DNA of 64,000 bases from Nemopilema nomurai (taxonomy: Eukaryota; Cnidaria; Scyphozoa; Rhizostomeae; Rhizostomatidae): assembly GCA_003864495.1 (NCBI GenBank), contig ML133443.1:1-64000 (forward strand), read 5' to 3'. The notes below the pieces were generated by a model, which was given only the letters and a program-made list of their open reading frames with translations, did no database searches and was not told the origin of the DNA. The position numbers and the translations under genes are program-made. Shown here piece after piece: positions 25,801-38,200 of this stretch. The stretch's first letter is position 1, and the number at the start of each line of letters is the position of its first letter.

Positions 25801-28676
25801 AGGAAGTAATCTACTTAGTGACGAGCGGGGTGGGGTAGCATGATATCCTTAAATACGTGGTTGCTATGGCGATCTACTTAACATGCTGATAATTGACGTA
25901 GGTATGAAGTTACTCACAATAATACAAAGATTATCCTAATACACGTGATAGAAAAATGCGGAACGAGCAAGGAAAATTACAGATTACCAAGAGTGATTAG
26001 GTAAGGAAAATCAAACGAATGGACTAGAGAGAAAGGCCTAAAATTAGCAGTATTACAGTATGATGCTACGAATAATTATCTAGAAAATAGAATAATATAA
26101 GATAGTCTTAAAACTTCAAAAACAAAGACAATTCATTCATCGAAATGATTGTAATTCGTTCATATCAAGACATCTGTGAAAAATGAATTCACTTGTATGT
26201 TGACGTCATTTTCGAATGCTTGGTATTCGCTGATCTTGGTGGGAAAAGATTACTTCCTTTGATCTACGTACTTTCAAATTTTTACAAAACTACTTATTAA
26301 TTAGATTGGATGTTACAAGTACCGGGAATAAATTCCATCAATTATTCTTATCACCATCTTACTGATCTTACATTGTATGGAGTCTATATATATTTGCTAA
26401 AAATCATAAAACAGCGAATGGTATAGTTTCAAGAGTTAAGAATCAGTTTTCCTGGATTGCGATTACGGTTGTTTTAGGACTGAAATTTATGGGACATTTT
26501 CAAAAAATTTCCCTTAATATTTTTGAAAAAATAATCGCAATACAAAGTTGAAGAAACTTCATATGTGGCTTAAGACGAAAAGTATTAAATCTGATTTGAA
26601 CAAGCTGTTCAATCTTTCTCATCACAATTGTTCAATAAACAACTCGAAGATATAAAACGAGCGCAAAATTTTCATCCTCTCATGTCCATAAATTAAACAA
26701 CATATTTTGCTTCTACGGTTTGAAGCATTTCTAATGAAGTCCTGTTCCATATACCTAGATTTGGCTAGGTCCATATACCATTCTGCTTTCAAAAATATTT
26801 AATCACCTGTCATTCGTACACATGGCAATCATGAAAACCAACAAGGTCATTTTGCCAGAAGCATTTTCTGGGGGTGTTCACCTCGATGTAATTCACATCA
26901 TGTAGTTATGAACCAACGTTTTTGGCAAATCTCCATTACCTTTTTTACGAAACAAATTGACCAATCCACAATAAGCTTGTTCTAAAGTGGCGCATGCAAG
27001 CGTCTGGTACCTTGGAAGTTGGAACACACCCATAGCCAGAACAAGATGCTATTTTCAGTTAAAAACGGGTCAGATCACATTACATCAGGTTGCGAATCGA
27101 ATTAGCTTAATAACATCCTTTTAACGCATTAGAAAAATGATAAAATCTGGCATCCATTAAACTGTATATACATACATCTTTTTACACAAAATATTCCAAA
27201 ACGACAAATACTGGATAGGTACAATTCTTTGATCTCAATTCTCAGCTTGGTGCTGTATCGTGAATTGAGACCAATGTAATAAAAATGCAATTCTCCTGTT
27301 AAATGAAGTAGCTATTAAAATGTAAAAATTTCTTTACACGAAGTAGATACCAAATTTGAACATTTTGTTTTTATGAAAACGATTTCAAATAATTTCAGAT
27401 TGGTTGATCAGAATGTTGCAACTTCAAAGAAATTTTTGAATTCGTTACTAGTGTCGGACCATAAACTATGTTCGGACTTTACTTTTCCTTCTACCGTTTA
27501 TTTTGAGGACGCTTCTCTTCGTAACGAGAAAATAGCTGAGAAAGTCAGATCACCGTTCCATATAAATAATCTGGGTGGTCATCAATATCTGGATGACCCA
27601 GACCATCATCTTACTTTCTCAGCAGGAATGCTAAGGAATCGTTTACCACTATGACATCGCCTATCATCGTTCTTTTAAATTCAATAGATAAAACAATAAA
27701 ATAGACGCATTTTGATCGGCAGCCTATATATTAATGCTAGGTATGGATAAACCAGGCCTCCAGTCTCAGCGAATCCCACAAACGAGGCTACTGACCACTT
27801 TATTTTTTATTTGTCTTTGAAATTGCTCAACTTGCACTGGGGTATGACATTGAAATAGAAAATAAACTTCCTAAATCTCATTTTTGGTACTTTCTTGATG
27901 CCTCAACATTCGTGGTAAAAAAGTCAGCTTGGTTTAGTTTAAATTAAGCATAGACAGTTGTTATAATTGACGTTCGAAAATGTACCCACTCGTTTCTAAA
28001 GTAAATATAACTTTTAACATTGACGCTTATCTATTTGACCCTGAATAATTTATTATGAATCTTTCAACACTGAGCTATTCCAGTCTGTAGAATTCACAAA
28101 GCATACATTTTCAAATTGTATACAGTGGCTAAACATTTTTAAGTTTGAACTTTAAAGCCAACTGTTCAACATTCTTAAGTTTAAAAGCCTTAAATTCATT
28201 CGTTTTATCGTCACAATGAAAATGCAAGTTATTCATAAGTCCACTTTAGTAAAGAATTGCACGATGTTTTATTGCATTCAATTTTCATCAAATTTTTTAT
28301 GGTTAAGTGCTTCCATTAGCTTAAATCGCATAATATTTGGGTACATGAACTGTACCTGGTATACGCTGTCCTTTTTGGCGCCGAAATAGAAAGTTTTGAG
28401 ATTTTAGATCTCCAGAATCTAGGAAAATGACAGTTTTACCTGTGTATATTGCATTGTTAGGTCGTTTGTGAAGGTTTAGGCACTTTATCTAGAGCCTGAT
28501 AGATAAACAGCCTGGCCTGATAGTCTGATATCGTCTGTTGCCTCTGCAACCACAACAACATTCTTTTGGACACTGCGCAGGTGGGAGTGCCTCTTGGTGA
28601 GTTTCCAACAACAGGCCTGGATGGAAATGGTTCGCAAAAACTCTCTTATTTAGCAAAGTGTTTACTAATCGTAAGC
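22860..28676. other. Intergenic, no gene supported
   Basis: AT-rich. ORFs here are short and lack recognisable sequence. The left end should contain the Smoothened promoter and 5' UTR. An inverted repeat at 27535-27623 is listed separately. The 94-codon ORF at 27373-27654 overlaps that hairpin and has no recognisable domain. Confidence 0.55.
27535..27623. repeat. Imperfect hairpin of about 90 bp
   Basis: GCTGAGAAAGT at 27535-27545 is perfectly inverted as ACTTTCTCAGC at 27613-27623. An inner stem pairs TCTGG/GTCATC (27570-27583) with GATGACCCAGA (27592-27602), leaving a small loop and a bulge. It could be a foldback element or a small-RNA precursor. No target-site duplication is obvious. Confidence 0.55.
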
Positions 28677-29255
28677 ATGGCCGCACAAATTGCTCAGAAC
28701 TATTTAGAGCTTCACAAGATTGGACCACTTTTCGAGGTAACTAGCTTCACCTCTTTTTCAGAGCACGGGAAACTGTTCTTTTTCATTTATAGGGATTTAC
28801 CTTCGGCTTCTCTTTTTTAGATGTTAATTTTATTTGTTTCCCTATAGGAATAAACAAGGTGGAATTGTTTTTTATAATTCATTTATGATAATATTTCATT
28901 GCTTACTGACCTGTTTGCGATGAATAAAGGCCACAAAAAGACTCGTGTTTCTAGCCTTGTTCTTTATTTTTGTAAATTTCATTTGATTTCGCTACGAAGC
29001 TATTGTAAATCAGTATCTTATAAAAAATGCTGTCCTACAATTATAATTTTTATGCATAAAATATAGCCAGAATTAGGAATGGTAAGTCTGAATTTTCCGA
29101 TTAATTTTTCAGGTGAGTGGTTGAAAATTATTTCCCTCGCTTTTCAGAATTTGATGGCCACCTTGATCAAGGACATGCCGAACGAGCCAGTACCATACCT
29201 GATCAGATTGCTTCAAAAAGCAGATCAGAAACTGAGAAGTCCTAGAGGAATTTCA
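28677..29255 (+). CDS. C8orf34: RIIa-like dimerisation/docking motif (exons 1-2)
   Basis: The first 56 residues, from two exons, carry the D/D consensus: YLELHKIGPLFENLMATLI followed by a P-N-E-P-VPYLI helix start. The Kozak context GTAAGCATGG supports ATG 28677, although the frame stays open upstream. Similar N-terminal motifs occur in AK5 and in PKA regulatory subunits. Confidence 0.82.
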
Positions 29256-32200
29256 GTAAGCATTTTAAATTTGATCTCAAGTTTGTTTCACTTCATACCA
29301 AGGCACGAAGTTCGAAACTCTGGATATATCTTTTCTTTTAAACAGAAATTTATGCAAAAACCATGTTGCAATTTATGTTCCAAATCAATATTTAAAAGTA
29401 AATATTTATCTTGTTTTCTTTTTTATTTAATCTTTTTTGCCATGTGTAAGGATGTAAACAAAAAGCAAAGCTATGCCATCGGCTATTTTTTTAGAGATTG
29501 GAACTTTGCCTAGGGGTTGCTAGTTTTTGTATTTGGTTTTGAGTCTCAACAGTTTACTTACTAAAGACAAGCCTTTTAAATTGCTTTTAATAATTTCTAT
29601 TAGACTAGCTTTAGGTCTCAAAGTCTGAATGCTTTCTTAACAAGTAAATTCATTTGCCTGTTTAACAATGTTCAAACGTTTAAAAGGCCTTAAATTTTTT
29701 ATGTCAATAGTCCAGTTGTTTCTTTACCTCAGGTACACGAAAGAAGCAAATCTGCCAGCACAACGGCTCTCCATTCAAAGTACGGCATTGGCGTTTCTGG
29801 TCAGCCTGCACCAAAAAGGTCCATAGAAGAGCCCCACAGTATGTCCTGTCATATACTTTGATCTATCCATGTATCTATCTTTGATCTATCCTTATGTTAC
29901 AAAGCATTCCAAGATGGTAATTTGTAGCTAACCTTTTTTAGACTGTTTCTTTATGTTTCACTTCATTAAGCAGATAAAAGTTTTTGGAAAATAGGGATTC
30001 TTAAGCTTGAGAGCCAATGGAGAAAAAATAGCCTTTCAGAGTTCTTGTTTAACAACTTCAATAAATTTTGTTACACTTAAAAAGTAACAATCAGAACAAT
30101 GTTCCTGTGCAGTCCAAGCCTTAATCATTCAGTCTCTTTGTAATCTTTGCGCAGTTATCTGAGTTAAAAAGTATTCAAAATGTATATCAGCTGTAATACA
30201 GCTTGACATAAGAAGATTTTAGTCTGACTATTAATTACTAAATTAATTTAATTTGTTACAGTGGCCTTGCCTGGTGGTGGGAAGAATAGTGCATCTGCCT
30301 GGAGCTCAACAAGTATAAGTGCATCTCATGCAAGGCCATCATCAGCTGATCAGAAGAAAAGAGGCTACCAGAAGCCATGGCTAGCTGGTGCAAAATCTGG
30401 TACAAAAGCAGAGAGTCTTTTGCCAACCAAGAAGACTGAAAGGCCAGGTAATCTTTCAGATTGACTTCACAGTACATCAGTTTAAGAAGTATAGCACTTC
30501 AAAGTATGACCAAGATGCTTGAAGTTTCCAGTTTCTTTAAAAAGTAGCCATGTATGACAGTGTACCTTTGAAACCTTGAGCTCTGGGGTTTGCTGAATTC
30601 TTTTTAGACTACAAGATTCTTAAACCTACTGAGAAAAAATATGGTGCTGACGTAAAGCTTTTTAAGAGTTGGATTGAATGAGGTAATGTACAGATGTTAC
30701 ATTATAGGATATGGATTGTGGTCTTTGAATCTAAAAAAGGCAGAGTTGAAATTCATGTAAGCAATACAGTTGCAAATGAAAGGAATTAAAAGGCATTGTT
30801 CCCAAACACATGGGAATTTAGATTAAGAACAAATTTAGAATAAAATATTAATGGAACCGGGTCATCGATCTTGGTGGCTTCGAAGCCACAACCCTAATCA
30901 CGATGATAACAGAACAATCCTAGGGATTTATTACCAACCCAACAATGTTATCTGGAAAGATGGCTTTTGATTCCTTTAATCAGGAGTAATTGGTTTTTGC
31001 AAAAGCCACTAGTGTTTGCCCAATCAGCATTGCACCATACACTTCAAATTTAAATGTTTTACCACAATTATGGCTGGTCACTTTGAATTTTGTTTCTTCA
31101 AAATAGATACTCATCTTGTAGCAATTTAGGTCTGTATAGTAGATTGTGCTGTTAGCCAGCACAAGAGATGAAAGCATCATATATGAAAGCTTCAATAAAC
31201 AAGTTTGTCAACTAATTTTTCAAGAAATGTAGGCTAGACCCCATCACCTACAATGCACCAGGCAGTAGGATATTTTCGTTGATGATAGACCCAGGATAAT
31301 CAATTAATGTGAAGATGCATGAATAATGAAGTTTTTAACTGAATTTTGGTTATAATTCCATGAAAGGATTAGAACTTAAGGACTCATCCTTTTGATTCCA
31401 CAAGATCCATGTCATTATATTGGCAGGTGTGAGAACTGTTGCAACAAGCTTCGGAGAAAAGGCTTATTCTATCAGTTGCCTGTTTTTAAAACTTCTCACT
31501 TTTGCAAGTTTGGGCTTCTCAAAGGTCGCTGTATCAACCTCTGGTGCAACTGTTTTGCTTCTATGCCTCGTATTCGATCTAGAAAAGTTCAATCATGAAG
31601 CTGTGTTTAATGTCCATCATTCAAAGATACTTTATGGGACGTAAACAACAGAATAATAAACTCCCTATTAAAGAATTCTTTAAATGGGCAATGTTAAGGT
31701 TGCTAGAAGTCCCAAGAAGAGCTGAAAGTGGAATCAAGGAGAGATGTGTCGAAGTTTATAATAGGGGTATTTTGTTTCGTTAAAGCGGAATTTTTGCCAA
31801 ACAAGCAACTCTTGTCCAGTTCATTCAGCCAACTCAATTCAAATACTGATAAAACCTGTTCAAAGCTCTTGTAGATTCCCATTATAGATCAGGAATATAT
31901 GCAGTTGAATCGATATCAATGTGTTTGTGTTTGTGTGTAACAGGGGTTAGACTTCCTCTAAAACCCTTGTCACTTCGAGTAGTCAACGAATTGAGAGTGA
32001 AGACAAAAAGCGAGCGACTCGTGTTGAGGTTAATCACTGACTGAATTACAATAGAATAGGCTAAGTGTTATATACAAACGAAAGCGAGGTTAGCATAATA
32101 ATTATGCATGTTAATTAATGGCATATGATCCTACTACATGTGTTTTGGGGGGGGGGGGGTATTGGGGTGTCGTCAACTTATAGACATTAGCGATGCAACG

Positions 32201-35200
32201 TAGTGGGAAAGGAATCGATTTGAAAATTACTGAAGGTGAAGATTTTCTGAAATTGATAAAGCGTATGGTTCGTGTGTTTTAAGATGTAAAGGGCTGCATT
32301 TTCTTTCGGAGTTTTTAAACAGGCTTTTTAGAAATGTAATGTTATCTAGAATTCCACCTGATTTTGAGCGAGCGCCAAGGTTGAAGCAAGCCTGTAGGGT
32401 ACATTTATTGCCTTATTTTACTGGCTGCCGCTTTAACGCTTTGTCGATAAGCTTGATGCTAAGACAATGTACGTATAGTGAATTGCAATACCAAATTGTT
32501 TGCAGCATCAAGTAAGAAGAAAGGCGAGTGGAATGCTGAAACAAAAGTCAAGACGAAAGATTTTGATACCCTTCGCCAATCACAGCAAGAGGTCACTGCC
32601 AAGCCACTGTCTCCACAAAACGCTTCGCACCAAGAAATGAAACACTACGAAGGAGGTAATTTTTTACATATTTTTTAGTAGCGTTCTTTCTCATCTTTTC
32701 TCTGCTACATCTTTTCATGTATACCATTTTCTAGCTTTTCATTTGCGAATGCACTTCTTCTGCGATTCTTTAGCTAATTTTTCAAAACAGAATTAAGTAA
32801 GCTTTCGTAAAGAATTTAAGAAACCACTTTTATTTAAAGAGGGGAACTAGAGACCAGAGCTTAAGCACTGTATAGTAAATCAGATTTATGCACAAGCACT
32901 TAATTCTAGGATTGATCGATTCGTTTAATAATTAGAGTTCATTGCTTAATTAGTGGTCTCGTTGCTTTGTCCATCTTTTTAGTATCAAACTCAGTTTCTT
33001 TCATGGTATTTTTTAAAAGTCATTTAATGTAAATTCATATTTCAGCTACTCCTTTCTCTTTTTTATATTTTGCATGGTTATTTTTGTTCTAGTTAAGTCT
33101 TGGGCTGCCGGAGAGGAAAATTTACCACCGGTAAATATAACAATCTTTTTTGCATTTCTTCTCATATTTTCTTAAAGCAAGCTATTTCTTGTCCCTTGTC
33201 ATTTCTGCTAACTGCAATCATAATTATATTGTGATCATTCCAACCCATCTCTGTTAGCAAATATAGCTTCTATTGCCCTTTTCATGCAGCGAAAAGAGGT
33301 CGGGTCTTTCCAAAGAGCTGTAAAAGGCGTGGACGCTAATGATGAAATGGATTTCAAATCCATACCAACAAAATCGGCAGTGGAACCAATGGAAACAGAC
33401 AGGCATGCACTAATATGTTTAAATTGTTGTTTGCTTCTTTCTTTCCAATATGTCCTGTTATTTACTTTGAGCAAAAGTTAAAGTTAGGGAATTTTAGGTA
33501 CAATGGTTTTGCAAGATTTTTTAAAAATTGTTATATGAAATTTATATATTTAAGCAAGTAAAAAAGTCATAGTAAGAAAGTTTGTATTCCAAACCGATTG
33601 AGAAGGAGCATTTAAAAAATCAGTAACATCAAGATTTCTTCAAGGTTCATTTTCCGATATGACAATTTTTTTAGAATTTTCTGTAAGAATGTAATCAAAA
33701 TGTATATGGGAATTCGGAATTAAAACGGTTAATAAGCAAATTGTTAATTTATTCTTGTTTTTGGTAGCTGGGTAGCCATGTTATTTCTGACTATAGATCG
33801 GCTTCTATAGAAAAACTTAGTGTCATTTCAATGCTATTGCCAAAAAAATGTTATCTTCGAGCTTAAAGTTGTGCTAAGTATCAAAGCCAGTGTTGATGTA
33901 AAAGTCAGTTTTCTTAAACGAATCGAGAAGAAAAGTTATACTCGGTATTGTAAATTAATTGGCCTTAAACGGCCTGGTGGATTTGTTAACTCTTATGCAA
34001 CCGTTTCAAGGCTCTTTAGACAATTAGTTTCGTTATTTTGATGGAAATTCAGTTTTTCTAACTGATCGTCTAGCATGACCGAAGTCTTTCTTTGAGTATC
34101 TCCCATTGCGAAGTAGTATCAAACCTCTTTCTGGTTTTAGCATCAAGTTACCTAGCAACAGGAAGAACTCAAGACCGTACTCCAAAGCAGCCGAGAAGCG
34201 GATAAAACTGAAGGTTTAACTTGTTCAGCACACTCGTGTAAATGCATCACGTGTCAACCGCCATCTTGAATGCTTGCGGCCACTTTCAGGACGTGTTCTT
34301 TGTCGTTGGAGAATGAAATGGACGAAAGGGCTTTTTTGTGATACTGGAATATTGGGTTAATCAACCAATGGTGATCGAACGTAGAGAGCGACAGTGAAAT
34401 TCAATACGTTTTGAGGCGGGATTGGCACTTTTAATGGCATTTTACGGGCATCACTGCCTTTAGCGACAGTTTTTCCAATACCATTCAGTGCTTCCAATGT
34501 TTTCTTTCGTCCTTGGTACTCTAATGCTTCTTGTTTTATCCATTCTCCTATGTTTGTGCTTCTCATTTTATCTTTTGTTTGCTGTGTGACTGTTAGCTAC
34601 TTGAATATTATATACCGGAATAACCCTTGCCCGGTAAAAAGTCAAGTTGAATTTTAATTTCTGATTTGGTGCCTTTTGACTTTAATTTTAACCAACTTCA
34701 AGGCCTTGCTTTCGGATGAAGAGCAGCAAATGAACGGAATGTCAGATGACGAAGATGATTCTGCAGACGAGGCTGTCGAAGTTTTGGGTATGTGATCGAT
34801 CTTTCACGTCCGTGTTTTATCTTACATTTGTATCCACAGAATGAACACGTTTTGACATCCACAATATCTGTCAAAAGGATTGAAATACTAGCGAAATTTG
34901 TTCAACTCGCATTTATGCACCCCATCCTCCCTATAAACAGTGTTATTCTGCTGCCAAAAGAAGTGAAATTGTTGCACTCAACTATCTTCTCTTGATTGAC
35001 TGAAAGCTGTACTTTGTCACCAACATTGTTTAAGAAGGGGAGAGGGGCTAGCAACTCGGGGTGGGTCAAATGAGTGAAATAAGAAGAAAGTACCGAGATG
35101 TTCCAAGGACTTTTGGCAGGCATTAAAGGCTTTGTTTAGCAAGTGCATTTAAATAATACCTATTGTCAGCTCTTGGGTAACTCCAAAAATGCTATCTTCT

Positions 35201-38200
35201 CACTGATAATTGTCAGCCCTTTTGGAAGTGTTTTAGCTATTTTATAATTATTCTGATGGTTCCTTATCTTACTATCTAAACTGGCTTTATCCCATCCTTT
35301 TATTTTGGTAAAGAATGGCCTTTGAGAATAAGAAACGGAAAGGTGATGAAATTTGATGTAATTGATCTTAAATCGTGCAAATGCTTTAAGAGCACCTGGG
35401 TGGGACAGTCGATGAAAATCGTGAAGTTCAGTTTTTATTGTGTGCAGAATATGCTGACGATCTCAAGGACGAGGGTGTTAAGAATTCAAAAACAACTGGG
35501 TCGAAAGTCAAGGTGAGGTTTTACCTCTTCAAAATTGTTGAAATTGCAGTTTGTTTTTTTGTTCTTTAATTGTGTTGTGTAGTCCTTCGAATGCTCAAAA
35601 TACTTGTTTACTCATTCTTTCTAATACCAATTTGTTCCTATTAATAATTATGCACCTATCATCTTTTTGCTCTGTTTGAGTATCAGCTAAAGTGCCCGAC
35701 AGTTGCCATGTAGGCGCAATTGTTTTAATATTAATTGTTATTATATTAGTTTTAATATAAAATGTTAATTGTAAGTGTTTCGATTTGGCGTCCTAGAATC
35801 CTAAGCACAGAGATGAAGCGGCGAACTTCCAAATTAAAATATGCGCGCGATGTGCAAAGTAAGTAGATTTTATTAATCTACTTTATTTTATCAAGTAGAA
35901 TGTATACGAATTTCATTATAATTTTAATTATACTGTTATATTTTTGATACTTCAAGGGGCACGTTGATACTCCCAATATAAAGTCTTCTTTTGCTGTAGA
36001 AGGAGATAGAAGTCATGCATTTATTTGTGATTCCAATTGATGCTCTTGTATTTCCGATGCTACGCTGCCTAATTTATTCTGGGGTTAGTTTTAGGGGCCT
36101 ACTGTATATGGTCACGAGGGGTAAAGCCCACTCAGCGGAGCTCTTGGGGGCAATAATATACTGTTGAAGAACATTGGTTCACTCACCCCGATTGAGACAA
36201 CCCATTTTTGTTTTGAAGTGTGCTAGTTCCCGATAAGTGGAGGCGTAGTTCCCTAAGGGGTACCCTTCAATTTTCAAGCTTCGGCAACGCTGCATCGTCG
36301 TTATTATAAAATGCTTAGATTTTCCGAAATTTCTCACCAAAAATTGGGGGTGGATGACTTTTTGCATGAAACGCAAAATTAGGGGGCGTTAATAAATAGG
36401 TATGCAAAATTTCTAAAAAATTGAGTTTACCCATTCCTCCTACCATTAGAAACTTTTGCTTCAGTTGTGAGTAAATCTGGCTGGCAAGCAACTCTCTTTA
36501 TCTTTTCTGTCTAATTTGATTAACATATCTCTCGTTCATCGATCTTAACATTCATCGTCAAGATAATTGTTTCAAAACTTTGTTTTCACAAGACTGAGTG
36601 TGGTCTGGGATCCAGGGTAGTAGGCGTGGCCATGAAGTGACACCGCGCTTCAGACATTGAGACAAACATGTTTGAAACGAACATGTTGGCTTTCCCAAAG
36701 AAGTAGGACGCGTGATACCATTTTAACATTGCAACACGCCTTTAAAAGAGGGCCGTCAAGAGCTTCACAAGCTCATTCCAACTCTACCCCCGAACGTCTC
36801 GTTTGATCTCCATAATCCTCATTGTCAACAGACCTTTCCCCCGCTTTTCTATTTTTCCCAAGCCAATTAGGAATGGTCAAGGTGAATTAGATAGGGGGTA
36901 AACACTTCAATCGTTCGGCTCCAGATATAAATCTGACTATAAATGATCGTTGGTATTATTATTCGCTTCTACGAGCTGGTATTATTATTATTTATAATTT
37001 TGCTTTTTATTTTATTTATCACTTCCTTTCTCAAATCGAGATTCAATCTCAGCAACGGTAGTAACACCTGAATACTTTGCTCCTTTCAGCTTTAATTAGG
37101 CTATGTCAAATGCCCTTCTCGGACTTGCTCTTGCAAGATCAACTTAGGATACCTTCTGCTATTGGACCATCTCGGGGTGGCGAAGAACTATCGCGATGAC
37201 GTCATGTTTGTGAATCGACAAGCCTATTGGTTTCTTGACAACGATCCACATTATCATGAAACTAACCCTATCCCTCTGCCTACGCGGAAAGTGCACTGTC
37301 TTTTCCTAGCGTGCGTGTACTCTCACTATCAATAAGTAACATATTGATACGTGACACTTGATCCAGATAATTGGATTTGTTGTTTTAGATTTCGATTTGA
37401 ATTTTGCTATACAAATGTACACTGTATTTCCACCGTTAGTAGTCTTATTCCCGAGTTTCCATTATTCCTTTTAATATCTTTATTAACTATTTTTATTATT
37501 GTACCACTCTAGGGTTGTGACCACCACACCCTACCAGATGGGTGGAGGCTTTTCAGACGGTGAGACATTTTGTGAGGCAAAAAAAGATTAGGGGGCAATA
37601 AAGAGTTCTTGTTTTTAACACCTACTGCTGTAACATACCCTTTTGTCGTGCTTTCAATTATTGATTCGATGTATAAGCAATGTTAGTTAATGTTATTGAA
37701 TGTCATATATCTCATTACATTACACAGTGGCTTTTCCTGAATCACTGTATTTACTATTGTGAAAGACATCATCAGTGTGAACCCCATAAAAACTTACCTC
37801 ATGGTGTGAGCCTTCTCACTTGAATTTTCTGCGTTGCATGTATGAACTTGATGCCTCAACGATTCTTTCTATTTCAGTTGGTAGCGAGTACACATCGTCT
37901 CCAAAGGCGGCTCTTTCTGATATAGCTGGCAGTGAGTACTCTAATGCTTTCAATGATTGCAATTTAATCATCCCGTGCTTGGGTTTGACCCTTTAAACGC
38001 CAGTATAAAATGCAAATCCTACCAAATCAATAGGTGCTTTCAATTTCACCAATCCCTCTTTCGTTGCTAGATAGCTGTCAGTTTGAGATAAAAAGGAGCA
38101 CAAGTATTTAACCAAAGTGTTACACTGTATTTCATCATTGGTTCTAAAGCTCCATCTCCAAAGCCAAATCGTCAGAGATCTTTCACTACCCATGCCACAG

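Noticed and set aside
34157..34213. Alternative frame EELKTVLQSSREADKTE in the exon near 34,150
   Set aside because: It looks protein-like but leaves the wrong phase for the next exon. The IKLPSNRK... frame fits both neighbours and the human order.
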